Assembly (NCBI RefSeq): GCF_013155545.1
Contig: NZ_JABJVV010000012.1
Span: 62,001 to 126,000, forward strand
DNA from: Caenimonas soli
GTDB lineage: Bacteria; Pseudomonadota; Gammaproteobacteria; Burkholderiales; Burkholderiaceae_C
Length of the DNA stretch: 64,000 bases
Direction: 5' to 3'
The stretch's first letter is position 1; every line of letters starts with the position of its first letter. Made by a program: the position numbers and the translations under genes. Under the pieces are notes generated by a model. The model was given only the letters and a program-made list of their open reading frames with translations, searched no databases and had not been told where the DNA came from. Below, one piece after another: positions 15,207 to 23,506 of the stretch.

Positions 15207-16757
15207 ATGAACCCCTACCTGGACCTCAACCCCAGCCGCCGTGACGTACTGGCCTTGCTGATGGCCGGCGGCGCCGCGTCGCTGGCCGTACCGTCGTTCG
15301 CGGCAACGCCGCGCCGCGGCGGCCGCATCAAGGTCGCCGGAGCGACCTCCGCGCTCAGCGACACGCTGGATCCGGCCAAGTGCTCCAACCACACCGACTA
15401 CATCCGCAGCTGCATGTTGTACAACGGGCTGACCTCCCTCGACGGCAGCCTGACGCCGCAGCCCGCGCTGGCCGAGGAGTTCAGCACCAAGGATGCGAAG
15501 ACCTGGGTGTTCAAGCTGCGCCAGGGCGTGACCTTCCACGACGGCAAGCCGTTCACACCCGCCGACGTGGTGTTCTCCCTCATGCGCCACAAGGATCCGT
15601 CGACCGGTTCTAAGGCCAAGGTGCTGGCCGAGCAGATCGAAGAGGTGAAGGCCACCGGCCCGCACGAAGTGACCATCCGCCTCGCGGCGCCCAACGCCGA
15701 CCTGCCGGCTATCCTGGGCACCTGGCACTTCCATATCGTGCGCGACGGGATCACCGACGTGAATGCGCACATGGCGGGCATCGGTACCGGCCCCTACAAG
15801 CTAAAGGAATTCAAGCCCGGCGTGCGTTCGATCGCCGTGCGCAATGAGAACTATTGGAAGCCGAACCGCCCCTACCTGGATGAGATCGAGTACGTGGGCA
15901 TTGGGGACGAGGCAGCGCGCGTGAACGCGCTGCTCACCGGAGAGATCGACCTGACCATGGCGATCAACCCGCGCTCGGTGGACCGCATCAAGGCGAGCGT
16001 CAAGCACGCGATCTTCGAGACCCGCGCCGGCCTCTACACCGACCTGATCATGCGCCGCGACAACGGCCCCGGCAGCAACCCGGACTTCGTGCTGGCCATG
16101 AAGCACCTGTTCAACCGCGAGCAGATGGTCAAGTCCATCCTGCTGGGCTATGGCGAAGTGGCCAACGACCATCCCATCCACTCCAGCAACCGCTTTTTCT
16201 TCAAGGGCCTGAAGCAGCGGCCCTACGATCCCGAGAAGGCCAAGTGGCACGTGCAGAAGTCCAACCTCGGCAGCGCCGCCATCCCGGTGGTGGTCTCGCC
16301 CGCGGCGACCAACTCGATAGAGATGGCCCTGGTCATGCAGCACGCCGCGCGGCAGATCGGCCTGAACCTCGACGTGCGGCGCATGCCGGCGGACGGCTAC
16401 TGGTCGCAGCACTGGATGAAGCACCCCGTGGGCTTCGGCAACATCAATCCGCGCCCTTCGGCCGACGTGCTGCTCACGCAGTTCTTCAAGTCCGACGCGC
16501 CGTGGAACGAGGCCGGGTGGAAGAACCCCAAGTTCGACCAGCTGCTGGTGGCCGCGCGGGCGCAGCCCGACACGGCCAAGCGCGCCAAGATGTACGCCGA
16601 CATGCAGGTGATGATCCACGAAGAGGGCGGCATCGGCATCCCGTTCTTCATGTCCAGCATCGACGGGCATACCAGGAAGCTCAAGGGGCTGTCGCCGATT
16701 CCGCTAGGCGGGTTGATGGGGTACAACTTTGCGGAGAATGTTTGGCTGGAGGCTTGA
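15207..16757 (+). CDS. ABC transporter substrate-binding protein, peptide/opine type (SBP_bac_5)
   Basis: 516 residues, periplasmic. The N-terminus has a Tat-like signal (SRRDVLALLMAGGAASLAVPSFA, mature near ATPRRGGRIKVAG). The DppA/OppA-like family core follows: TLDPAKCSNHTDYIR, LAEEFSTKDAKTWVFKLRQG, VTFHDGKPFTPADVVFSLMRH, GTGPYKLKEFKPG. No permease or ATPase of the peptide class is in the window, so it must work with a transporter encoded elsewhere. It follows the flavoenzyme by 35 bp and precedes a second cupin by 5 bp. Related copies at 33247 and 48322 share most of the sequence but have a longer N-terminus. Confidence 0.93.
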   Translation: MNPYLDLNPSRRDVLALLMAGGAASLAVPSFAATPRRGGRIKVAGATSALSDTLDPAKCSNHTDYIRSCMLYNGLTSLDGSLTPQPALAEEFSTKDAKTWVFKLRQGVTFHDGKPFTPADVVFSLMRHKDPSTGSKAKVLAEQIEEVKATGPHEVTIRLAAPNADLPAILGTWHFHIVRDGITDVNAHMAGIGTGPYKLKEFKPGVRSIAVRNENYWKPNRPYLDEIEYVGIGDEAARVNALLTGEIDLTMAINPRSVDRIKASVKHAIFETRAGLYTDLIMRRDNGPGSNPDFVLAMKHLFNREQMVKSILLGYGEVANDHPIHSSNRFFFKGLKQRPYDPEKAKWHVQKSNLGSAAIPVVVSPAATNSIEMALVMQHAARQIGLNLDVRRMPADGYWSQHWMKHPVGFGNINPRPSADVLLTQFFKSDAPWNEAGWKNPKFDQLLVAARAQPDTAKRAKMYADMQVMIHEEGGIGIPFFMSSIDGHTRKLKGLSPIPLGGLMGYNFAENVWLEA

Positions 16758-16762
16758 ACACC

Positions 16763-17119
16763 ATGCCCAACAACCTCCTCGTCACCTTCAACCTCGACCA
16801 ACTCGGCGAGCCGCGTGAATACCGGCCACCGGCCGATCGCGTCGTCGAAGGCGACATCGTGTGCCGCAGCTGGGACGTCGACAGCGCCAAGGACGGCAAG
16901 GTGCGCGCCGGCGTGTTCGAGTCGACCCCGGGGGTCAACCGCTCGATCAAGGGCGACACGTGGGAGTTCTGCCTGATCCTGTCCGGGGTGGCCGAGATCA
17001 CCGAGGACGGGCAGCCCCCCGTGACCTACCGGGCCGGCGACTGTTTCATCATGAAGCCCGGCTACACCGGCACCTGGCGCACGCTCGAAACCGTGCGCAA
17101 GGTCTGGGTCACGGCCTGA
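16763..17119 (+). CDS. small DUF861-type cupin protein
   Basis: 118 residues (MPNNLLVTFNLDQLGEPRE), a single cupin barrel: VRAGVFESTPGVNRSIKGDTWEFCLILSGVAEITED, then GDCFIMKPGYTGTWRTLETVRKVW. Clearly paralogous to the cupin at the head of the same operon (13523); here the His of WEFCHILSG is Leu, so metal binding is even less likely. Last gene of the 13523-17119 operon. Its final 11 bp overlap the end of the convergent LysR gene. Confidence 0.83.
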   Translation: MPNNLLVTFNLDQLGEPREYRPPADRVVEGDIVCRSWDVDSAKDGKVRAGVFESTPGVNRSIKGDTWEFCLILSGVAEITEDGQPPVTYRAGDCFIMKPGYTGTWRTLETVRKVWVTA

Positions 17120-18029
17120 CCGTCTTTCGCCGCCAGGGCGGCGGCGAGAGGGATTGGCGCAGCATGGCCAGGAAGGCGGTCGTGCGCGCACTTCGGCCGG
17201 ACCGCGTGCCCAGCATGGCGACAACATCCGCCGCAGGAACTTCCCAGGCCGGCAGCACCCGCTTGAGGCGGCGGGCCGCGAGGTCGCCGGCAATGTTCCA
17301 CTCCGAGCGGATCGCCACGCCTTGTCCGGCGATCGCCCACTCGCGCACCACCGCGCCGTCGTTGCTGCTCATGGTGGGATGAATCCGGACGGTCTCCGGC
17401 TCCCTTGAAGGGTGGGTAAAGCGCCACATCGTGACGTCCTCGTCGTTCTCCCTGACTACCAGGCACCGATGGCGCACCAGGTCCGACGGCCTTTGAATGG
17501 GTGGGGCGCCGGCGAGGTAGTCCGGGCTGGCGCAGAGGATGCGTCGGTTCGGGGCCAACGTGGTCACGATCTCGTTCAGGTGCGGCGATGGGCCGATGCG
17601 GATGATGACATCGCAAGTATCGATCAGGCGTGCGCCGGGAAAATCGGATAGCTCGAGCGTCACCGTCACGCCGGGATGCGCTCTTGCGAACGCGTCCAGT
17701 ACTGGCGCCACATGGATGCGGCCGAAGCCGTGGGGGGCGGCAACCCGCAGGTGCCCGCTCACGGCGTTCTTCCGGTCCGACAAGGCTTCCGAAAGTGCCT
17801 CCATTGCACCGGCCACGATCGTGCCGTGCGAGGCGACGAGTGCGCCCTCGTCGGTCAAGGTGATCTTGCGGCCGGAACGGTCGATCAGCCGGATGCCGAT
17901 GCGTGCCTCCAGCGCACGCAGTCGCTGCGTGACGGCTGGAGGGGTGACATCCAGCTTCCGGGCGCACTCGGCGAGCGTCGCGGACTTGGCCAGCACGTTG
18001 AAGAAGCGAAGATCGTCGGAGCTGATCAT
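17109..18029 (-). CDS. LysR-family transcriptional regulator
   Basis: 306 residues from ATG 18029 (MISSDDLRFFNVLAKSATLAECARKLDVTPPAVTQRLRALE), the standard LysR HTH opening; a longer form from 18113 only adds upstream DNA. The effector domain follows (LRVAAPHGFGRIHVAPVLDAFARAHPG, CLVVRENDED). It sits divergent from the AraC-PepSY unit. The sequence right upstream of its ATG (18039-18085) recurs before the D-threonine-aldolase-like operon at 23416, making that operon a candidate target together with its own gene. Confidence 0.9.
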   Translation of the reverse strand: MISSDDLRFFNVLAKSATLAECARKLDVTPPAVTQRLRALEARIGIRLIDRSGRKITLTDEGALVASHGTIVAGAMEALSEALSDRKNAVSGHLRVAAPHGFGRIHVAPVLDAFARAHPGVTVTLELSDFPGARLIDTCDVIIRIGPSPHLNEIVTTLAPNRRILCASPDYLAGAPPIQRPSDLVRHRCLVVRENDEDVTMWRFTHPSREPETVRIHPTMSSNDGAVVREWAIAGQGVAIRSEWNIAGDLAARRLKRVLPAWEVPAADVVAMLGTRSGRSARTTAFLAMLRQSLSPPPWRRKTVRP

Positions 18030-18038
18030 TAACAAGAT

Positions 18039-18085
18039 CTTAATCCCACTGCAGATTGGGTTAATCGAAATCTGCACCCATTCCG
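18039..18085. promoter_or_regulatory. LysR-type operator candidate (copy 1)
   Basis: Inverted repeat GCAGATT (18051-18057) / AATCTGC (18069-18075) with an 11-nt spacer, the classic LysR box geometry, 21 bp upstream of the LysR start. An adjacent inverted repeat ATTAA-N7-TTAAT spans 18028-18044. A related sequence, 24 of 31 bases identical over its core, is at 23428-23458. Confidence 0.6.
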
Positions 18086-18229
18086 CGCAGAACTTCGTGC
18101 CGATCCGCGCCATCGCAACGCAATGCCGTGCGCATGCAGGCAGGGCATTTCGCTAGAAGCTGCTGTAGTCAATTCCTACCATTCGCTGTCAGGGAGCTGC
18201 AAGCAACACCACCACTGAAGGAACCGAAA

Positions 18230-18598
18230 GTGACCATGCATCCATGCATCGCCTGGGCCATCACGTACATCGACGAACATCTTGACGAACGACTGTCGCT
18301 CAATGAGCTGGCCGCCAAGGCCGGACTCAGCGTCTGGCGCTTTTGCGTGGTGTTCCGGCAACATGCGGGCGTGTCGCCGCGCCGCTACATCTGGGGGCAG
18401 CGCATGCGGAAGGTGCAGTCGCTGCTCGCCGATGGCGAGTCGCCGGCATCTGCGGCGCTGATGACCGGCTTCTACGACCAGAGCCATCTCTGCCGCTATT
18501 TCAAGAACACCTGCGGCATGACGCCGGGCCAGTACATCGCCCGCCAGCGCAGTGCCCAGGCCGCCGCGAACTGCAACCGTGAACGGGAGGCCGCATGA
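18230..18598 (+). CDS. HTH-only AraC-family regulator
   Basis: 122 residues from GTG 18230 (GAAGGA lies 7 bp upstream; ATG 18236 is an alternative that gives MHPCIAWAITYIDEHL). Only the AraC DNA-binding domain is present: LSLNELAAKAGLSVWRFCVVF, then AALMTGFYDQSHLCRYFKNTCGMTPGQYI. Its stop overlaps the start of the PepSY gene (ATGA), so they are cotranslated, and it probably controls the downstream membrane genes. Strongly similar to the HTH-only protein at 7488-7862. Confidence 0.85.
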   Translation: MTMHPCIAWAITYIDEHLDERLSLNELAAKAGLSVWRFCVVFRQHAGVSPRRYIWGQRMRKVQSLLADGESPASAALMTGFYDQSHLCRYFKNTCGMTPGQYIARQRSAQAAANCNREREAA

Positions 18599-19632
18599 AG
18601 CTCGCCTACCAATGGCACGGCCGCTTCGGCTGGGTGCTCGCGCCGCTGCTCGCAATTCAGGCATTGGGCGGCGCCGTCCTGTTGTGGCTGCAACCGCTGC
18701 CGGCGCCGCAGGAGAGCCCGCCGGCGGTGCAGGCCTGGGCCCAGGCGGTGGACCAGGGCGTGGCCGAACTGGCGCGCCGGTATCCGACGGCCAAGATCGA
18801 GTACGTGAACCTGCCGCACAAAGCGGACGCGCCCGTGAGCGTCCGCCTGCTCGCCTCGGGATCCAACGAAAGCGGCTGGGCCGACATCGACGCCGTGCGT
18901 GGCACGGCCGGCGCACTGCAGCCGGACAGCAGCCAGGTGAGGACGTTCCTGTACGGCCTGCACGAACGATTGCTGCTCGCTGACGCCGGGCCGTGGGTGC
19001 TGCGCGCGATGGCGCTGGCCGCATTGGTGCTGGTTGCGATGGGGCTGCTTGCCTGGTGGCGCGTGCGCCACCTGCCGCCGCGCACGCCGTGGCGGCGCGT
19101 GCATCGCCTGGTCGGACCGGTGGTCGTCTTGCCGGTGGCGATGATGCTGGTCACCGGCTTCGTGCTGCGCTCACCGGACTGGGCGCGCGCGGTGTTGTCG
19201 GCTGGGCCGGGTCAGGCGGCCGCGGCACCCGGCGCCGCTGCGCCCGCTGCCAGCGGGCCGCAGACGGCGACGCTGGGCCAGGCCCTCGCCGCCGCTGCGA
19301 CGGCGTTGCCGGAGGCGCGTCCGATTCGCATCTACCCGCCCCGCAACGGTGAGGTGCGCGTTCGGATGCGCGGCGACGAGTGGCATCCCATCGGCCTGAG
19401 CAACGTGTTCGTGAGCGCCACTGACGCCTCGGTGCGGCGCATCGTGCGCGCCACCGAGCAGCCGCTGAGCGTGCGCTATCTCAACGTGGTCTACCCGCTG
19501 CACCTCGGCTGGCTGCCCGGCAGCCCGGGCGTGGCGGCCGCGCTCCTGGTCCGCGGCCTGTGGACCCTTATTGCGCTAGCACTCGCCGGGCTGGCCTTGA
19601 CAGGCGCGGTGCAGCGCTTCCGGACGAAATGA
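18595..19632 (+). CDS. PepSY-domain inner-membrane protein
   Basis: 345 residues with four likely membrane helices: about 13-32 (GWVLAPLLAIQALGGAVLLW), 133-153 (VLRAMALAALVLVAMGLLAWW), 171-191 (LVGPVVVLPVAMMLVTGFVL) and 315-338. Two periplasmic loops and the helix-loop arrangement match PepSY-associated TM proteins, some of which reduce ferric chelates in siderophore uptake. The Ala/Pro-rich loop GQAAAAPGAAAPAASG is probably a flexible linker. It is 4 bp coupled to the AraC-type gene and followed after 32 bp by a porin. No TonB receptor is nearby, so an iron role is only inferred. Confidence 0.8.
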   Translation: MKLAYQWHGRFGWVLAPLLAIQALGGAVLLWLQPLPAPQESPPAVQAWAQAVDQGVAELARRYPTAKIEYVNLPHKADAPVSVRLLASGSNESGWADIDAVRGTAGALQPDSSQVRTFLYGLHERLLLADAGPWVLRAMALAALVLVAMGLLAWWRVRHLPPRTPWRRVHRLVGPVVVLPVAMMLVTGFVLRSPDWARAVLSAGPGQAAAAPGAAAPAASGPQTATLGQALAAAATALPEARPIRIYPPRNGEVRVRMRGDEWHPIGLSNVFVSATDASVRRIVRATEQPLSVRYLNVVYPLHLGWLPGSPGVAAALLVRGLWTLIALALAGLALTGAVQRFRTK

Positions 19633-19664
19633 AAACCCCCAACAACCTTTTGGAGACAAATCGA

Positions 19665-20771
19665 ATGCAACCCAAATCGACCGCATTGAAAGCGATAGTG
19701 CCTGCCGTCCTCGCGACTTCGCTCGCCGGAACCGCTTTCGCTCAATCCAATGTGTCCCTGTTCGGTGTCGTGGACCTGGCCGTGGCGCATGGTTCCGGCA
19801 GCGTCTCGAACGCGAACCAACTGGCCAATGGCTACCTTGCCGCCTCCAGGCTCGCCTTGAAGGGCTTCGAGGACCTGGGTGACGGCCTCAAGGCCGGATT
19901 CTGGCTGGAAAGTGGCTTCAACGCCGACACCGGCACGGGCCAAACCACCAACACCAACAACCAGTCCACTGGTGCTGCGGGCAGTGGTGGCCTGACGTTC
20001 AACCGTCGTTCGCATGTCAGCCTGGGAGGTAACTGGGGTGAGATTCGCCTCGGCCGCGACTTCCTGCCGCAATACCTGAACATCGCCGACTTCGATCCAT
20101 TCGACCTCAGCGGCAGCGGAGCCAGCCAGGTGCTCAATTCCGCGATCACCGGCCCGACCCTGGTCCGCGCCTCCAACAGCGTGTCGTACCTCTACGGTCA
20201 TGGCTTCAACGCCGCCAACATCGGATACGGGCCCGGGGGCTTCGCCGGGTCCGGTTTCCAGATGCACGCAACCTACTATGTGGGTGAAAATCCCAGCGGG
20301 TCCAGCACCTCCAAAGATGGCAGTGGCTATGGCCTTCGCGCCGTCTACTCGACCGGCAAGCTCACAGTCTCCGCCGCCACCGGCGGCACGCGCTACGCAG
20401 CGGGGAACGTGCGGCAGAGCAACGCAGGTGCGAGCTACGACTTCGGTGTGGTCAATGTCATGGGCATGTACGAGCGGGACCGGAACGGCGCGATCAGCGG
20501 CAAGGGCTGGGTGGCGGGTGCGCGGGTCCCTGTCGGCGTCGGCACCATCCGGGCTTCGTACTCGCGTTACAGCACTGATGCGGCAGGCAGCCCGACGGCC
20601 GGGAAGTGGGCTCTGGGCTATATCCATCGGTTGTCGAAGCGTACCGAGCTCTATACGGCCGTCGCTCATGTGAGCAACAAGGGCCCGTCTGCCCAAGCCC
20701 TGAACGGCGCCGTGACGGGCCCCGGCAAGTCGTCCAACGGGTTCGACATTGGCATCAAGCACAGCTTCTAG
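19665..20771 (+). CDS. general porin, Burkholderiales type
   Basis: 368 residues, outer membrane. Signal peptide MQPKSTALKAIVPAVLATSLAGTAFA then QSNVSLFGVVDLAVAHG, the typical first strand of Gram_neg_porin_4 proteins. SRLALKGFEDLGDGLKAGFWLESGF and NRRSHVSLGGNWGEIRLGRDFLP are hallmark segments, and the protein ends in the outer-membrane C-terminal Phe (GIKHSF). The ATG is preceded by TTTTGGAGA, a good ribosome-binding site. Trimeric 16-strand channel for small solutes; it may serve uptake for the catabolic genes around it. Confidence 0.95.
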   Translation: MQPKSTALKAIVPAVLATSLAGTAFAQSNVSLFGVVDLAVAHGSGSVSNANQLANGYLAASRLALKGFEDLGDGLKAGFWLESGFNADTGTGQTTNTNNQSTGAAGSGGLTFNRRSHVSLGGNWGEIRLGRDFLPQYLNIADFDPFDLSGSGASQVLNSAITGPTLVRASNSVSYLYGHGFNAANIGYGPGGFAGSGFQMHATYYVGENPSGSSTSKDGSGYGLRAVYSTGKLTVSAATGGTRYAAGNVRQSNAGASYDFGVVNVMGMYERDRNGAISGKGWVAGARVPVGVGTIRASYSRYSTDAAGSPTAGKWALGYIHRLSKRTELYTAVAHVSNKGPSAQALNGAVTGPGKSSNGFDIGIKHSF

Positions 20772-20772
20772 C

Positions 20773-21462
20773 GTGGTCGCCGATGTAAACGCACGGTTGC
20801 GTGCCCGTTGTTGTTTTCTCCTGACCGCTCTGGCCGCGCCGCCGCTGGCGCAGGCCGCGGGCGGCCACCATTCGGTCGACGACGCCGACATCCTGCCGGC
20901 GGGAGCCTGCGAACAGGAGAACTGGGCGAGCCGCGCGCAGGGTGGCGCCCGCATGATGCACGTCGGCGCCGCGTGCCGGCTGGGTCCCGTGCAGCTCGGC
21001 GCCGCGGCGGAATACGCGCGCGACCAGGGCGCTTCGGCCACGGCGTGGGGCCTGGAGCTGAAGTGGGCCCACGCGGTGACGGACAGCTTGAGCCTCGGCG
21101 TGGTGGCGCAACCGGTCTGGCAGGCGCACCTGCGGCCGCGGTACCAGGGCGTGAGCGCGCTGGCGCTCGCCTCCTGGAGGCCCCGCGACGACCTTGCCTT
21201 CCATGCCAATGCGGGGCGCGACTTCGTGAAGGGTGGCGACGACGAGAAGCGCGGCGGCGTTGCCGCCGAATGGATGGCGGCGCAGGACTGGTGGCTGACC
21301 GTGGAACGCTACCGCGAGCAGGCCACGCACTTCACGCGCGCCGGTGTACGCTGGCTGGCGGCGAAAAACTGGAGCGTAGACGTCAGCCGCGCCCACCGCC
21401 TCGCGGGGCCGGCGCCCTCGAACTGGACGATCGGCTTGAGCTTCACTTTCGGCGGGGACTGA
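20773..21462 (+). CDS. hypothetical exported protein, probably outer-membrane barrel-like
   Basis: 229 residues from GTG 20773, 1 bp after the porin stop (an ATG at 20749 would overlap the porin by 23 bp). A signal-like start (ARCCFLLTALAAPPLAQAA) is followed by alternating strands: GPVQLGAAAEYARDQ, AWGLELKWAHAVTDSLSLGVVAQPVW, AFHANAGRDF, WWLTVERYREQ, ending WTIGLSFTFGGD with an aromatic near the C-terminus. This fits a small beta-barrel. Family not recognised; its placement suggests a partner of the porin or PepSY protein. Confidence 0.6.
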   Translation: MVADVNARLRARCCFLLTALAAPPLAQAAGGHHSVDDADILPAGACEQENWASRAQGGARMMHVGAACRLGPVQLGAAAEYARDQGASATAWGLELKWAHAVTDSLSLGVVAQPVWQAHLRPRYQGVSALALASWRPRDDLAFHANAGRDFVKGGDDEKRGGVAAEWMAAQDWWLTVERYREQATHFTRAGVRWLAAKNWSVDVSRAHRLAGPAPSNWTIGLSFTFGGD

Positions 21463-21490
21463 GCGCCGCCGGCATCGAGTGCCCTCGCGA

Positions 21491-22507
21491 TCAGAGGTCC
21501 AGCACCAGCTGCCCGGACTTCGCGCGCGAGACGCAGATCATCATCTTGTCGCCGGCCTTGCGCTCCTTGTGGCTGAGGAACGCGTCGCGATGGTCTGGCG
21601 TGCCGGCGATGACGCCGGTCAAGCAGGTGCCGCAGACGCCCTCGCGGCACGAGGTGTCGACGTCTATGCCGTGCGCGCAAAGCGCGTCGGCGATGCTGCA
21701 GTCGGCGGCGACCGGAACCGTGCGCTTCGAGCGCTGCAGCTTGACCTCGAACGCGCCTCCCGGTGCCGCCGTGGCGGCAGGGTCGCCGCCGAAGTATTCG
21801 GTGTGGATCGCCCCGGGTGGCCAGATGCCGGCCGTGACCTCGCCGATGACATCCGTGAAGCGGCGCGGGCCGCACATGTAGAGGTGGTGGCCTTGCGGAC
21901 ATTGCCGCAGCAGCTGCCGCAGCAGTTCGCGCAACCGGTCGGCGACGGAGTAGTGGAAGTGCACGTTGCCGGCGTACGGCACGGACGAGAGCTCCTCATG
22001 GAACGCGGTCTCCGCGATCGAGCGCGTGAAGTAGTGCAGCTCGTACGACGCGCCGCGCGCCTGCAGCTCCTGCGCCATCGCGTGCAGCGGCGTGATCCCG
22101 ATGCCGGCGGCGATCAGCACGTGGTGGCGCGCGCCGCCCTCGAGCGCGAAGTGGTTGCGCGGGCCGCCGATGACGAGCGTGTCGCCGACGCTTACGCGCT
22201 GATGCATCGCGCGCGAGCCGCCGCGCGAGTCGGGCGCGTTCTTCACCGCGATGCGGTACGCATCGCGCGCGCCTGGCGCACCGCAGAGCGAGTATTGGCG
22301 CACGGACGCGTCGTCCAGCCGCACGTCGATGTGCGCGCCGGCGCTCCAGGCGGGCAGCGCGGAGCCGTCGGCGCTCACGAGCTCGAACGACTTGATGTCG
22401 GCGGTCTCGTTGACGATGCGCCGCACGCGCACCTTCAGCGACGCGGCGGGAGTCCGCGCCGGGCGGCGGCCGCGCAGCCAGCTGCGGATCCCGGTCCAGC
22501 TGAGCAC
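21491..22507 (-). CDS. PDR/VanB-type oxidoreductase (flavin reductase with C-terminal 2Fe-2S)
   Basis: 338 residues. Electron-transfer component like phthalate dioxygenase reductase: FMN/FAD barrel (HIDVRLDDASVRQYSLCGAPG), NAD domain (HHVLIAAGIGITPLHAMAQEL, HLYMCGPRRF) and a plant-type ferredoxin at the C-terminus with Cys in DTSCREGVCGTC and a fourth in MMICVSRAKSG. Normally paired with an oxygenase, but none is in the window; the preceding gene on the strand is a DUF4198 protein (4-bp gap), so it may reduce something in metal uptake or serve an oxygenase elsewhere. Confidence 0.9.
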   Translation of the reverse strand: MLSWTGIRSWLRGRRPARTPAASLKVRVRRIVNETADIKSFELVSADGSALPAWSAGAHIDVRLDDASVRQYSLCGAPGARDAYRIAVKNAPDSRGGSRAMHQRVSVGDTLVIGGPRNHFALEGGARHHVLIAAGIGITPLHAMAQELQARGASYELHYFTRSIAETAFHEELSSVPYAGNVHFHYSVADRLRELLRQLLRQCPQGHHLYMCGPRRFTDVIGEVTAGIWPPGAIHTEYFGGDPAATAAPGGAFEVKLQRSKRTVPVAADCSIADALCAHGIDVDTSCREGVCGTCLTGVIAGTPDHRDAFLSHKERKAGDKMMICVSRAKSGQLVLDL

Positions 22508-22511
22508 GGGG

Positions 22512-23252
22512 TCACTCGGGCAAGTTCGGCAGCACGAACGACAGCGTCGCCAGGTGTTCGTCGCTGTTCGTCTTCGCAGGGTTCGCAGGCGGCGTGGCGA
22601 GCGTTGCAGCGACGACGTTGAGGCCCTGGTTGCGCACCCTGATCGTGGCGGTGCCGTCGGCGCCGGTCTTCAGCGGTTCGGAGTCGGGGTCGGTGACGTA
22701 GTCGGCCTGCACGCTGGCGCCCTGCACGGGTTTTCCTTCATACAGCACCCGGACCGTGAGCGCCTGGCCCATCTTGTCCGGCAGTTGCATCACGAGCGGC
22801 ACGATCTGCAGCTTGTGCGCGGGCAGCACGGGCGGTGCCACGTTCAGCCGGCGCAGGTGCACCGTGTACTTGATGGTGTGCTCGCTCTTCGTCGCATCCG
22901 GCACCTCGTCCTTGCCCTTGTTGTGCCACTTGCCGTCGGGCGTCTTGCTCCACAGGCCGTTGTCGAGGATTGCGGCAACGATTGCAGGCTTGTTGTCGGT
23001 GTTCACCAAGAGCAGCGGCCCGTTGGGGGCGATCTGAGTCGGCACCTCCTTGCCGTTCTCGTCGTAAGCCGCGACGGTCTTCACCTTGGGCAGTCGCTTC
23101 ACCATGTCCAGGTCCTCGGCGCCGACCCCGTAGATCAGCGCGAGCTGGTTCGAGCGCTGCGCGAACCAGATGCCATGGGCCTGCGCCACGGTCGCGGCGC
23201 CCAGGCCTGCGATCACGCTCGCCGCGAGGGTAAGCTTGCCGAAAATCTTCAT
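22512..23252 (-). CDS. DUF4198-family periplasmic protein
   Basis: 246 residues from ATG 23252. Signal peptide MKIFGKLTLAASVIAGLGAATVAQA then HGIWFAQRSNQ; the mature N-terminal His and the later VRVLYEGKPVQGASVQADYV / TGADGTATIRV (Ig-like fold) are typical of DUF4198 proteins, often linked to nickel or cobalt uptake and sometimes called NikK-like. It opens a two-gene operon with the oxidoreductase 4 bp downstream. Divergent from the 23507 operon across 254 bp that contain the LysR-type operator. Confidence 0.85.
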   Translation of the reverse strand: MKIFGKLTLAASVIAGLGAATVAQAHGIWFAQRSNQLALIYGVGAEDLDMVKRLPKVKTVAAYDENGKEVPTQIAPNGPLLLVNTDNKPAIVAAILDNGLWSKTPDGKWHNKGKDEVPDATKSEHTIKYTVHLRRLNVAPPVLPAHKLQIVPLVMQLPDKMGQALTVRVLYEGKPVQGASVQADYVTDPDSEPLKTGADGTATIRVRNQGLNVVAATLATPPANPAKTNSDEHLATLSFVLPNLPE

Positions 23253-23415
23253 TGCGTCTCCTAATGTCTGGTGGTTGGAACAAGAACGATCACGAAGGAT
23301 CTTGTGTTGCATGGCGAGGCGACTATAGGCGCCGCTTCGCGGTCCTTCTTGGATGGAATTGCTGCAATTGGCACGCAGCTGTTGGAAGCTCGTCGGAGCT
23401 GAGCCTTAAGACGGG

Positions 23416-23462
23416 CTTAACCCCCAATGCAGGTTTGATTAATTGCAATCTGTATCCAACCG
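23416..23462. promoter_or_regulatory. LysR-type operator candidate (copy 2)
   Basis: Opens CTTAACCCCCAATGCAGG and continues through GATTAATTGCAATCTG. It aligns with 18039-18085: 24 of 31 bases match over the core TGCAG..TTAAT..AATCTG..CCA. It lies 45-91 bp upstream of the TTG start of the aldolase-like gene, a suitable activator position. Confidence 0.6.
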
Positions 23463-23506
23463 GCGCAACATCGCATCCACCTCAAGCAACCAGCGGAGAA
23501 AAGACA

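Noticed and set aside
23252..23506. Upstream extension of the aldolase-like gene
   Set aside because: The region holds the operator-like sequence and overlaps the divergent DUF4198 start; the family alignment begins after TTG 23507.
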